Below are positions 1-7,005 of a DNA stretch of 9,323 bases, piece by piece. This DNA comes from an uncultured Clostridia bacterium. Its GTDB lineage: Bacteria; Bacillota; Clostridia; Christensenellales; Borkfalkiaceae. A model generated the notes under the pieces. The model searched no databases. It saw only the letters and a program-made list of their open reading frames with translations, and had not been told where the DNA came from. Made by a program: the position numbers and the translations under genes. How positions within the stretch are numbered: the stretch's first letter is position 1; every line of letters starts with the position of its first letter. The stretch is taken from NCBI GenBank assembly GCA_944369635.1, contig CALVXL010000078.1, positions 1-9,323 of the forward strand, written 5' to 3'.

Positions 1-951
1 AATATAGAGGCGAAAAAGGCCTTTATCGTTTCCGACGATACGGTGCTGTCGCTTTACGGGCTGAAAGCGAAAAAATCGCTGGAAAGCGCGGGGTATAAAG
101 CCTATACGCTGGCGTTTGAACACGGCGAAAAGCACAAGACGCTCGCCACCGTGGAAAAGATACTTTCCACGCTCGTCGCGGCGGAAATCACGCGCGGGGA
201 CGTGCTCGTCGCTCTGGGGGGCGGCGTAGTGGGGGACGTATGCGGATTCTGCGCGGCGATCTATCTTCGCGGCGTGCGGTTTGTACAAGTTCCCACCACG
301 CTTCTCGCCGCCGTCGATTCTTCCGTCGGAGGCAAAACGGGGGTGGATCTGCCTCACGGGAAAAACCTCGTCGGCGCGTTTCACCAGCCTGCGCTCGTTT
401 TATGCGATACGGGGATTTTAAACGATCTACCCGCGCCGCTTTACGCCGAAGGGATGGCGGAAGTCGTCAAATACGGCGTGATTCGAGACAAGGCGTTTTT
501 CGATAAACTCGCCGCCCGCGAAATTTCAACGGAGGAAATCGTCGAAAAGAGCGTCTGCATTAAGGCGGATATCGTGAAGAACGACGAATTCGACCGCGGC
601 GAGCGTATGCTTTTGAACTTCGGGCATACTTTCGCTCACGCCGTGGAAAAGGCGAGCGGATTTACCCTCAGCCACGGCGAAAGCGTGGCGATCGGCATGT
701 GTATCGCTGCCGAATACGCCGAAAAAACGGGTTTTTGCGAGGGCGTTTCAAAGCCGCTCGCCGCCGTGCTCTCGTCTTACGGACTGCCTACGGAAAATCC
801 GTTTGAAAAGGGAGAGCTTTTCGGCGCGATGACGGGGGACAAAAAGCGCTTCGGCGACGATATTAACCTGATTTTACCGAGTAAAATCGGCCGTGCCGAG
901 ATCGTAAAGACTCCGCTCGAAGTTTTCAAAGAGAGGTTTTTTGCGCTATGA
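1..951 (+). CDS. aroB: 3-dehydroquinate synthase, 5'-truncated by the window edge
   Basis: This enzyme turns DAHP into 3-dehydroquinate, step 2 of the shikimate pathway, using NAD and a divalent metal in the cytoplasm. The frame is open from base 1, and 316 residues are visible. The family is about 350-360 residues long, so roughly 35-45 N-terminal residues lie outside the window. Visible family marks, numbered from the first visible codon, are the nucleotide-binding GGGVVGD at 73-79, the VPTTLLAAVDSSVGGKTG stretch at about 98-114 with Lys112, and the GKNLVGAF segment at 120-127. Three metal ligand positions are present: Glu150 in AEGMAE, His209 in NFGHT and His225 in LSHGE. A GTG at 43 is not a credible start, because conserved sequence (KAFIVSDD) continues upstream of it. 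The stop overlaps the aroA start as ATGA, so the two genes are probably translationally coupled. It is the first visible gene of the aro operon. Confidence 0.97.
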   Translation, partial: NIEAKKAFIVSDDTVLSLYGLKAKKSLESAGYKAYTLAFEHGEKHKTLATVEKILSTLVAAEITRGDVLVALGGGVVGDVCGFCAAIYLRGVRFVQVPTTLLAAVDSSVGGKTGVDLPHGKNLVGAFHQPALVLCDTGILNDLPAPLYAEGMAEVVKYGVIRDKAFFDKLAAREISTEEIVEKSVCIKADIVKNDEFDRGERMLLNFGHTFAHAVEKASGFTLSHGESVAIGMCIAAEYAEKTGFCEGVSKPLAAVLSSYGLPTENPFEKGELFGAMTGDKKRFGDDINLILPSKIGRAEIVKTPLEVFKERFFAL

Positions 952-2135
952 ACGTCAGGATTTACCCTTGCACTTTAAACGGGGACGTCGAAGCGCCCGC
1001 GTCGAAATCGGCGGCGCACCGCGCGTTTTTCGCCGCGGCGCTTTCCGATAAGCCTTGCGATATCGTGCTTTCGGCAACGTCGGAAGATATAAAAGCGACG
1101 ATTTCCTGTCTCGTTTCGCTGGGCGCAAAGATCGAAAAAAAAGGGGACGTATATCGCGTAACGCCGATAAAGACGCCGAAAAACGCGCGCTTCGACTGCG
1201 GGGAAAGCGGTTCTACGTTCCGATTCCTGCTTCCCGTCGTCGCCGCGCTCGGCGCGGGGGGCGCTTTTACGGGACGCGGCAGATTGCCCCAAAGGCCGAT
1301 CGGGGAATTGCTGTCCGCGCTCGGCGGGTGTTCCTTTTCTTCAAAGAAACTTCCCTTTATTATGAACGGAAAACTTTGCGGCGGCGTTTTTACTTTGCCG
1401 GGAAACATCAGTTCGCAGTACGTAACGGGGCTTCTTTTCGCACTGCCGCTCGTCGGCGGCGAAATCTTGCTTTCCACGCCGCTGGAAAGCAAATCCTATG
1501 TGAATTTAACCGCGCGCGTGCTGGAAAGCTTCGGCGTGCGCGTGATCGAAACGGAAAACGGATATAAAACGGAAGGGTATTATCGCTCGCCCGCGCGCTA
1601 CGTCGTCGAAGGAGATTGGTCGAATGCGGCGTTTTTCATCGTAGCGAGCGCCATCGGCAACCTGGTGCGGGTAAAAAATCTTTCTTTTGATACGGCGCAG
1701 GGCGATTCCGCCATTAAAAATCTTTTGCTCGGTTTCAAAAGCAGCGGCACGGTGATCGACGCGGGCGACGTGCCCGACCTCGTTCCCGCGCTGTCGGTCG
1801 CGGCGGCGTATTCCTGTTCGCGCACGCGTATTCAAAACGCCGCGCGGCTCAGGCTGAAAGAATGCGACCGTCTGCACGCGGTGGCGCATAACTTAACGGC
1901 GCTGGGCGTCAAGGCGGAGGAGTTTCCCGACGGGCTTTTGATCGAGGGGAAAGGCGGCGTAAACGGCGGCACGGTGTCGTCGTTTAACGACCACCGTATC
2001 GTCATGAGCTTTGCGATCGCCGCCACAAAAGCTGCCGCTCCCGTCGTCATCGAGGGAGCGGAAGCGGTCAATAAGTCGTATCCGTCGTTCTTTGAAGAAT
2101 TTAAAAAATTGGGAGGAAAATTCGATGTCGTCTGA
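948..2135 (+). CDS. aroA: 3-phosphoshikimate 1-carboxyvinyltransferase (EPSP synthase)
   Basis: EPSP synthase joins phosphoenolpyruvate to shikimate-3-phosphate, step 6 of the shikimate pathway, and is the target of glyphosate. The 395 residues fit the one-piece two-domain enzyme. Recognisable sites are PASKSAAHR at 17-25 with Lys20, CGESGSTFRFL at 84-94 (the PEP/glyphosate loop, which differs from the NAGTAMR form of enterobacterial enzymes), and SSQY at 155-158. Further along are Asp277 in DVPDLVP (catalytic position), KECDRL at 304-309, NDHR at 347-350 and the C-terminal NKSYPSF at 375-381. A GAGAGG ribosome binding site lies at 931-936, inside the end of aroB, and the ATG overlaps the aroB stop by four bases. 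Its 3' end overlaps aroC by 11 bases. Glyphosate class cannot be assigned from one motif alone. Confidence 0.97.
   Translation: MNVRIYPCTLNGDVEAPASKSAAHRAFFAAALSDKPCDIVLSATSEDIKATISCLVSLGAKIEKKGDVYRVTPIKTPKNARFDCGESGSTFRFLLPVVAALGAGGAFTGRGRLPQRPIGELLSALGGCSFSSKKLPFIMNGKLCGGVFTLPGNISSQYVTGLLFALPLVGGEILLSTPLESKSYVNLTARVLESFGVRVIETENGYKTEGYYRSPARYVVEGDWSNAAFFIVASAIGNLVRVKNLSFDTAQGDSAIKNLLLGFKSSGTVIDAGDVPDLVPALSVAAAYSCSRTRIQNAARLRLKECDRLHAVAHNLTALGVKAEEFPDGLLIEGKGGVNGGTVSSFNDHRIVMSFAIAATKAAAPVVIEGAEAVNKSYPSFFEEFKKLGGKFDVV
2111..2116 (+). promoter_or_regulatory. Ribosome binding site that fixes the aroC start
   Basis: GGGAGG lies eight bases before the ATG at 2125, inside the last codons of aroA. 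This spacing, and the fact that chorismate synthase homology begins only at that ATG, rule out the in-frame upstream ATG at 2011. Confidence 0.85.
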
Positions 2136-3219
2136 TTTTGGAAAAAATCTGCGCGTCAGCATATTCGGACAGTCGCACTCCGCCGCCATCGGCGCGGTGC
2201 TGGACGGACTTCCGAGCGGATACAGGATAGATCTCGACGCCTTGCAGGCGTTTGCGGACAGGCGCAGGGCGGTAGACGTCTTATCTACCGCGCGGCGCGA
2301 GGGGGATAAAATCCGCGTCGTTTCGGGGCTTTTCGAAGATAAAACCTGCGGCGCGCCGCTTTGCGCGATCATAGAAAATACCGACGTACGCTCCGCCGAT
2401 TACGATAAAATCCGCTTTCTGCCGCGCCCGTCGCACGCCGACTTCACCTCTTTTGAAAAATATGCTTTCCGCGACCACCGCGGCGGCGGACATTTTTCCA
2501 GCAGGCTTACCGCTCCGCTCTGCGCGGCGGGCGGTATCGCCAAGCAAATTTTGAGCGAGTTCGGCATTTACGCGGGGGCACACGTGCAGAAAATCAAGGA
2601 TATTTCCGATACGCCGTTCGACCCCGTTGCCGTGAAAAGAGCGGACTTTTCCGTGTGCGAAACGGGATCTCCCTGTCTCGACAAAAATGCGGCGGAAAAG
2701 ATGAAGGCGGCAATCCTTTCGGCAAAGAGCGAATGCGACAGCGTAGGCGGCGTGGTGGAATGCGCCGTTTTGGGTCTGCCCGCGGGGCTGGGCGAGCCCA
2801 ACTTCGGCGGGGTGGAAAACGTGCTTTCGGCAAATTTATTCGGCATTCCCGCCGTCAAAGGCGTGGAATTCGGCAACGGATTTGACGCGGTTTCCCTTTT
2901 CGGTTCGCAAAACAACGACGAATTTAAAGTGGAAAACGGTAAGATCGTAACCGCTACAAACCGTGCGGGAGGCGTAAACGGCGGTATCACAAACGGTATG
3001 CCGCTTATCTTCCGCGTGGCGTTCAAGCCCACGGCGTCGATTTTCAAAGAGCAAAACAGCGTGAATTTACAAAGCGGAAAAGAAGAAACGCTTCTCATTT
3101 CCGGACGGCACGATCCCTGTATTGCGGTGCGCGCCGTTCCCGTGGTGGAAAGCGTGGCGTATTTGACGGCGCTCGATCTCTATCTGGGCGCGCAGAAAGA
3201 TAAATTAAACAGAGGTTAA
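2125..3219 (+). CDS. aroC: Chorismate synthase
   Basis: Chorismate synthase removes phosphate from EPSP to give chorismate, the last common step, and needs reduced FMN that is not consumed overall. The product is 364 residues, the usual size for the family. Marks include GQSHS at 15-19 (the GESHG motif, with catalytic-position His18), ADRRRAVDVLSTARREGD at 44-61, and RPSHADF at 101-107 with His104. RGGGHFSSR at 119-127 replaces the more common RGGGRSSAR. NRAGGVNGGITNG at 279-291, KPTAS at 301-305 and GRHDP at 327-331 follow. An open frame extends upstream to an ATG at 2011, but that part is out-of-frame aroA sequence. The ATG at 2125 has the good ribosome binding site. The gene overlaps aroA by 11 bases and is followed by pheA after a four-base gap. 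No separate flavin reductase domain is present. Confidence 0.97.
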   Translation: MSSDFGKNLRVSIFGQSHSAAIGAVLDGLPSGYRIDLDALQAFADRRRAVDVLSTARREGDKIRVVSGLFEDKTCGAPLCAIIENTDVRSADYDKIRFLPRPSHADFTSFEKYAFRDHRGGGHFSSRLTAPLCAAGGIAKQILSEFGIYAGAHVQKIKDISDTPFDPVAVKRADFSVCETGSPCLDKNAAEKMKAAILSAKSECDSVGGVVECAVLGLPAGLGEPNFGGVENVLSANLFGIPAVKGVEFGNGFDAVSLFGSQNNDEFKVENGKIVTATNRAGGVNGGITNGMPLIFRVAFKPTASIFKEQNSVNLQSGKEETLLISGRHDPCIAVRAVPVVESVAYLTALDLYLGAQKDKLNRG

Positions 3220-3223
3220 ACAG

Positions 3224-4360
3224 ATGGAACTCAAGGATGTAAGAGAAAAAATCGATTCGATCGACGAAAAGATCGCGGATCTTTTTTCCGCGAGAATGGA
3301 TCAGGTGGAGCAGGTTACCGAAATCAAAAAGAAAAACAAGCTGCCCGTATACAGTCCCTCGCGCGAGCGGGAGGTTTTATGGAAAGTTTCCGAACGCGTT
3401 CCGCAAAAGTACGAGGCGTATACCCGCGTTTTGTTCTCCACCATGTTCGAGCTAAGCCGCTCTTATCAAAGCCTTTTAAGCGCCAATTCCGCGCTGGAAG
3501 ATATGCTTGACAAAGCGGTTGCCGACACTAAAGACAGCTTTCCCGAACGAGCTATGGTCGCGTGCCAGGGGGTGGACGGCGCGTATTCTTCCTTAGCCGC
3601 GGGAAAACTTTTCAAATTGCCCAACGTTATGTTTTTCCGCCATTTCGAAGGCGTGTTTTCCGCTGTGGAGAAAGGACTTTGCCGCTACGGCGTTCTGCCG
3701 ATAGAAAATTCTTCTTACGGTTCGGTCAACGATGTGTACGATCTGATGCTCAATCATAATTTCTACATCGTGCGCACTATCAAACTGCACGTAGGGCACG
3801 TTCTTCTGGCAAAAGAGGGAACGACTCTTTCCGATATAAAGGAAATTTTTTCGCACGAACAGGCGCTCGGACAGTGCGGGGAGTTTTTGAAAGCGCACCC
3901 CGAAATCAAAATCACCGTATGCGAAAATACCGCCACGGCGGCAAAACTCGTTTCCGAAAGCGAAAGGAAGGACGTTGCCGCAATCTCTTCTTCCAACTGC
4001 GCCGAGCTTTACAACCTCAAAGTGCTTTCCCGCAAGGTTGCCAACAGCGAAAACAATTATACGCGTTTTATCTGCATTTCCAAAGAACCCGAAATTTACG
4101 CGGGCGCGAACAAGATCAGCGTCATGCTCACTCTGCCGCATAAGCCCGGCGCGCTTTACAGCGTGATGAGCAAATTCAACGCCCTCGATATCAACTTGTC
4201 CAAGCTGGAATCCCGTCCCATCGTCGGCAGCGATTTCGAGTTCATGTTTTATTTCGATATCGAAGCGGAAATCAGCAAGGAGAGCGTCAGAAAACTTTTG
4301 AGCGAGCTTTCTTCTTCGCTCGAACGCTTTGTCTATCTCGGCGCGTATTCGGAACTTTAA
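3224..4360 (+). CDS. pheA: Bifunctional chorismate mutase / prephenate dehydratase with C-terminal ACT domain
   Basis: This protein takes chorismate to prephenate and then to phenylpyruvate, the committed route to phenylalanine. Residues 1-90 form an AroQ-type helical chorismate mutase. By alignment from memory with the E. coli enzyme, Arg7, Arg24, Lys35, Arg47, Glu48 and Gln82 keep the active-site positions, while the position usually Asp (E. coli D48) is Ser44. Residues about 109-284 are the dehydratase domain, with QGVDGAYS at 115-122, LPIENSSYGSV at 158-168, SHEQALGQC at 210-218 and the catalytic TRF at 280-282. Residues about 297-370 are an ACT domain with GAL at 309-311 and ESRP at 329-332. 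These motifs are known to bind phenylalanine, so feedback inhibition by Phe is likely. AGAGG at 3211-3215 is the ribosome binding site. The stop overlaps aroE-aroK as TAATG. Confidence 0.96.
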   Translation: MELKDVREKIDSIDEKIADLFSARMDQVEQVTEIKKKNKLPVYSPSREREVLWKVSERVPQKYEAYTRVLFSTMFELSRSYQSLLSANSALEDMLDKAVADTKDSFPERAMVACQGVDGAYSSLAAGKLFKLPNVMFFRHFEGVFSAVEKGLCRYGVLPIENSSYGSVNDVYDLMLNHNFYIVRTIKLHVGHVLLAKEGTTLSDIKEIFSHEQALGQCGEFLKAHPEIKITVCENTATAAKLVSESERKDVAAISSSNCAELYNLKVLSRKVANSENNYTRFICISKEPEIYAGANKISVMLTLPHKPGALYSVMSKFNALDINLSKLESRPIVGSDFEFMFYFDIEAEISKESVRKLLSELSSSLERFVYLGAYSEL

Positions 4361-5583
4361 TGAAAGAATATCTCATCGGGGAAAAACTTTCCCACAGCTA
4401 TTCGGTATATATCCACGCGCTGTTCGGCGGCGAAGATTATGCGCTGAAACCCGTCAAAAGGGAAGACCTTGCCGCCTTTATGCGTAAAAAAGAATTTTCC
4501 GCGCTGAACGTGACCATTCCCTATAAGAAGGAGGTCATGCAATATCTCGATGAAATTTCGCCTTTGGCAAAGCGGATAAGCGCGGTCAATGCGGTGGTGA
4601 ATCGCGATGGCGCGCTTTACGGCGACAATACCGATTATTTCGGTTTTGCCCGTCTTGCCGAAAGCGCGGGCATTTGCTTTGCGAAAAAAAACGTGCTGAT
4701 TTTAGGTACGGGCGGCACGTCGGAAACGGCAGAAGCCGTGGTGAAAGACGGCGGCGCGCGCCGCGTCATCAAGGTTTCCCGCTCGGGAAGCGTCAACTAC
4801 GAAAATGTATACGATCTTTCCGATACTGAAATCATCGTAAACACCACGCCCGTGGGTATGTTTCCCGCTCTGGGAAAAAGCCCGCTCGATCTGAGCCGCT
4901 TTCCCGCGCTCGAAGGCGCGCTCGACGTGATTTATAATCCGCTCCGCACGGACTTTATCTTGCAGGCAAAATCTTTGTGCGTAAAGTGCGCGGGCGGACT
5001 TGCCATGCTGGTGGCGCAGGGGGCGCGGGCGCGGGAGCTTTTCGATAACCGAAAGCGGAGCGAAGAAGAAATTGCCGCGGCAATCGAAAAAGCCCGGCGC
5101 AAATATGAAAATATTGTGCTTGTCGGTATGCCGGGCTCAGGCAAATCGGTCGTGGGCAGAGAGGTGGCGAAAACGCTTTGCCGCACGTTTTACGATTGCG
5201 ACGCGGAAATCGAGAAAAAACTCGGCAAGAGCATTCCCGAAGTGTTTGCGGAGCGTGGGGAAGGGTATTTCCGTGCGGCGGAGCGCGAAACGATTGCGGA
5301 GCTTTCCGCCGTCAGCGGAGCCGTCATTTCGACGGGCGGCGGCGCGGTGCTCGACGGGGAGAACGTGCACGCGCTCAAAAGAAACGGCCGCATATATTAT
5401 CTGCGGCGTGATATTAATAAACTTGCGCGAAAAGGCCGCCCGCTCTCTGCAAGCGGCACGGCGGTAAAAGAAATGTTTCAAAAAAGAAAGCCGCTTTACG
5501 AAAAGGCGGCGGACGAAATCATAGATAACGACGGCACGATGGAAGATACTCTTGCCGCCGTTCTCAAAGGGTATAAATCATGA
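4360..5583 (+). CDS. aroE-aroK: Fused shikimate dehydrogenase (N) - shikimate kinase (C)
   Basis: One 407-residue chain carries two consecutive shikimate steps: NADPH-dependent reduction of 3-dehydroshikimate to shikimate, then ATP-dependent phosphorylation of shikimate. Residues 1-228 are AroE, with substrate-binding SHSYS at 11-15, NVTIPYKK at 50-57 (catalytic Lys56), Asn77, and NTD at 90-92 (catalytic Asp92). The nucleotide loop is GTGGTS at 116-121, followed by NTTPVGM at 161-167 and GGLAMLVAQ at 212-220. Residues about 229-249 are a charged helical linker. Residues about 250-407 are AroK, with Walker A GMPGSGKS at 256-263, Asp279 and Asp281 in YDCD, FRAAE at 304-308, the GGG loop at 326-328, lid KGRPLS at 358-363 and RKPLY at 376-380. 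Both halves appear complete. The ATG shares its A with the pheA TAA. No clear ribosome binding site is seen, so reinitiation after pheA is likely. Confidence 0.95.
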   Translation: MKEYLIGEKLSHSYSVYIHALFGGEDYALKPVKREDLAAFMRKKEFSALNVTIPYKKEVMQYLDEISPLAKRISAVNAVVNRDGALYGDNTDYFGFARLAESAGICFAKKNVLILGTGGTSETAEAVVKDGGARRVIKVSRSGSVNYENVYDLSDTEIIVNTTPVGMFPALGKSPLDLSRFPALEGALDVIYNPLRTDFILQAKSLCVKCAGGLAMLVAQGARARELFDNRKRSEEEIAAAIEKARRKYENIVLVGMPGSGKSVVGREVAKTLCRTFYDCDAEIEKKLGKSIPEVFAERGEGYFRAAERETIAELSAVSGAVISTGGGAVLDGENVHALKRNGRIYYLRRDINKLARKGRPLSASGTAVKEMFQKRKPLYEKAADEIIDNDGTMEDTLAAVLKGYKS

Positions 5584-6011
5584 AAATTTTAGTCATCAAC
5601 GGACCGAATTTGAACATGCTCGGTATACGCGAAAAGTCGCTTTACGGAAAGGAAAATTACGCCTCGCTCGTGCGAATGATCAAGGAATATGCGCGGAAAA
5701 AAGGGGTAAGGGTATCATTTTTTCAGTCGAATTACGAGGGGGATATCGTCACGCGTATTCAGAAGGCCTATCGGAGATTCGACGGGATCGTGTTAAACGC
5801 CGGCGCTTATACGCACACGTCCGTGGCGATCTTGGACGCGCTGAAAGCCGTGAACATCCCCACCGCGGAGGTGCACATCACCGACATTTCTAAGCGGGAA
5901 GATTTCCGTAAAATTTCGTATGTTTCCCTGTACGCGCAAAAGACCATCTGCGGGCTGGGTTTTGACGGTTATCTCCGCGCAATCGATTTCCTTTGCGAAA
6001 AAAACAAGTAA
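5580..6011 (+). CDS. aroQ: Type II 3-dehydroquinate dehydratase
   Basis: This enzyme dehydrates 3-dehydroquinate to 3-dehydroshikimate, step 3, and in this family normally forms a dodecamer. The 143 residues match the short type II form, not the unrelated type I AroD. Sites seen are NGPNLNMLG at 7-15, Arg17, catalytic-position Tyr22 in LYG, FQSNYEGDI at 48-56, LNAGAYTHTS at 72-81, and EVHITDISKREDFR at 97-110 with His99, Arg106 and Arg110. The ATGA overlap with the fusion gene and the AAAGGG at 5566-5571 support this start. It is the last gene of the operon: its TAA is followed 26 bases later by a strong terminator. The gene order does not follow the reaction order. Confidence 0.97.
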   Translation: MKILVINGPNLNMLGIREKSLYGKENYASLVRMIKEYARKKGVRVSFFQSNYEGDIVTRIQKAYRRFDGIVLNAGAYTHTSVAILDALKAVNIPTAEVHITDISKREDFRKISYVSLYAQKTICGLGFDGYLRAIDFLCEKNK

Positions 6012-6037
6012 ATTCTCTGAGTTAATGATTAAAAATA

Positions 6038-6073
6038 TCGGCGGGGCAATCATTGCCTCGCCGACGTTTTTTT
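6038..6073 (+). terminator. Intrinsic terminator of the aro operon, probably bidirectional
   Basis: Bases 6038-6049 pair with 6053-6064 as a 12-bp GC-rich stem with one G-U pair and a TCA loop. Three bases later comes a run of seven T at 6067-6073. On the opposite strand the same stem is followed by five T (A run at 6031-6035). It could therefore also end the convergent LOG/HTH transcript. The T tract overlaps the last codon of the broken HTH gene by two bases. Confidence 0.9.
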
Positions 6074-6272
6074 AAGTCAGAATTCCGTCAAAAGTTTCGT
6101 CAAATACTTCGCATAGTTTGTTCAAAAGGGCAAAACTCGGTTCGCATATGCCTTTTTCCCATGCGCTGATCGTCCTTTAATCTACTTCTATCATATCCGC
6201 CAAACTTTTTTGCGTCATATTTTTATTTTGCCGCAAAATTTTTAAATTTTCGGCAAAGCGTATCGCTTTCAT
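6072..6272 (-). pseudogene. XRE-type helix-turn-helix regulator interrupted by an in-frame TAA
   Basis: Read on the minus strand from the ATG at 6272, the frame has 67 codons including the final stop and gives a standard Cro/CI helix-turn-helix. Codons 1-31 hold the first part (LKILRQNKNMTQKSLADMIE) and codons 33-66 the second (RTISAWEKG, EPSFALLNKLCEVFD). Codon 32 (6177-6179) is TAA. In relatives this position is commonly Gln or another polar residue, as in a V(D/S)xRTISxWE pattern, so a single C-to-T change from CAA would explain it. TAA is a normal stop in this genome (aroC, pheA, aroQ), so recoding is unlikely. No in-frame start or ribosome binding site follows the stop. The 31-residue product would lack the recognition helix. 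It lies 10 bases after the LOG-like gene, probably in the same transcript. A sequencing error remains possible. Confidence 0.8.
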
Positions 6273-6282
6273 ATTTCATGTA

Positions 6283-6852
6283 TCAGCCGTTCAGATCGAG
6301 CATTTTAATGCCCTGATGATAGTCTTTATAAAGTTCGATTTTTTCTTTTAAGAGTTTAGCCGCTTCGTCGGGGGTGGAGATGCCGAAGACTCTGTCTTCA
6401 AAGGGATATCTCTGGCGGTAGTCCATGCGCGTGTCGGCAACTTTGCCGCTCCAGCCGTCCACGTTTTTATACGCCAAAATCAGGCGCTTCAACGACCACG
6501 CCAGAGCGATTTCCGAAAGCGTGCCCGCGCCGCCGCCCACGGCTATCACCGCAGAAGCGTTCGCTACGAGGGCGTTCCGCATCATGTCGAGCCCCGTAGG
6601 AATCACGATGTCGGCGTATTTGTTGGCTTCGTGAATGTCGAAAGAGGGTATCAGCGCGACGGTGTCGCCTTCCTTATAATTTTGGGATGCGTGCGCGCCC
6701 ATGAACGCCGCTTCCATCACGCCGCCCATGCCGCCCGACTGCACCCTGTATCCGTTATCGACGAGCATTTTACCCGTTTCGTAAGCGAGGCGGAATTTAT
6801 CGCCGTCCTTATCGATGACCGCGTCGCCTATGACCGAAATAATTTTTCTCAT
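6283..6852 (-). CDS. LOG-like nucleotide phosphoribohydrolase family protein (TIGR00725-type)
   Basis: The 189-residue product has the Rossmann-like fold signature of the LOG / lysine decarboxylase-like family. SGGMGGVMEA is at 39-48, TGLDMMRN at 86-93 and GGGAGTLSEIALAW at 106-119, matching the PGGxGTxxE core of LOG proteins with Gly in place of Pro. Characterised LOG proteins cleave cytokinin-type or purine nucleoside 5'-monophosphates to base plus ribose 5-phosphate. The substrate of this bacterial subgroup is not known to me, and molybdenum cofactor-binding relatives share the fold. The chosen ATG at 6852 has a strong ribosome binding site at 6861-6870. The frame stays open up to 7029, but that extension would cross both divergent promoters and is basic and unlike the family. 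It has its own promoter and is followed by the broken HTH gene. Confidence 0.88.
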   Translation of the reverse strand: MRKIISVIGDAVIDKDGDKFRLAYETGKMLVDNGYRVQSGGMGGVMEAAFMGAHASQNYKEGDTVALIPSFDIHEANKYADIVIPTGLDMMRNALVANASAVIAVGGGAGTLSEIALAWSLKRLILAYKNVDGWSGKVADTRMDYRQRYPFEDRVFGISTPDEAAKLLKEKIELYKDYHQGIKMLDLNG

Positions 6853-6860
6853 ATAAAAAG

Positions 6861-6870
6861 TCTCCTTCCT
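6861..6870 (-). promoter_or_regulatory. Ribosome binding site that fixes the LOG-like gene start
   Basis: On the minus strand this reads AGGAAGGAGA, a near-perfect Shine-Dalgarno sequence about eight bases before the ATG at 6852. It selects that start over the ATG at 7029. Confidence 0.85.
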
Positions 6871-6895
6871 ATAAATATATGCAGATTTTAAAAAC

Positions 6896-6924
6896 ATATT
6901 ACCATAATTTTCAAGGAATATCAA
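6896..6924 (-). promoter_or_regulatory. Sigma-A-type promoter for the LOG-like gene
   Basis: On the minus strand, TTGATA (6924-6919) and TAATAT (6901-6896) are separated by exactly 17 bases. The start point would be near 6889, giving a leader of about 37 bases before the ATG at 6852. It lies back to back with the trmB promoter. Confidence 0.75.
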
Positions 6925-6970
6925 CAATTTTTTCCAATCCTTAAAAAACTTACGCCGCTTGGTTCTGCGC

Positions 6971-6999
6971 TTGATAAATTTTTTTCGATATGCTACAAT
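6971..6999 (+). promoter_or_regulatory. Sigma-A-type extended -10 promoter for trmB
   Basis: TTGATA at 6971-6976 and TACAAT at 6994-6999 are 17 bases apart, with a TGC extended -10 element at 6991-6993. The -10 box ends seven bases before the A of the trmB ATG, so the predicted start point is 7006 itself. No Shine-Dalgarno sequence is present. Confidence 0.8.
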
Positions 7000-7005
7000 A
7001 AGCGT

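Noticed and set aside
962..1492. Long antisense open frames within the aro genes (for example 962-1492, 2568-3098, 3593-4141)
   Set aside because: They are codon-bias shadows of strongly conserved plus-strand genes, with no ribosome binding sites and low-complexity translations.
2011..2124. In-frame upstream extension of aroC (ATG at 2011)
   Set aside because: It is the out-of-frame reading of aroA, has no family resemblance, and the ATG at 2125 has a well-spaced GGGAGG.
5101..5130. Possibility that aroE-aroK is two genes joined by a one-base sequencing error at ATGAAAATATTG
   Set aside because: Adding one A would give a plausible separate aroK start, but the aroE frame would then run on without a stop into unrelated sequence. 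No clean two-gene arrangement results, so a genuine fusion is simpler.
6177..6179. Stop-codon recoding of TAA in the HTH gene
   Set aside because: TAA ends aroC, pheA and aroQ normally, and no recoding signal is visible. Simple nonsense mutation is the better explanation.
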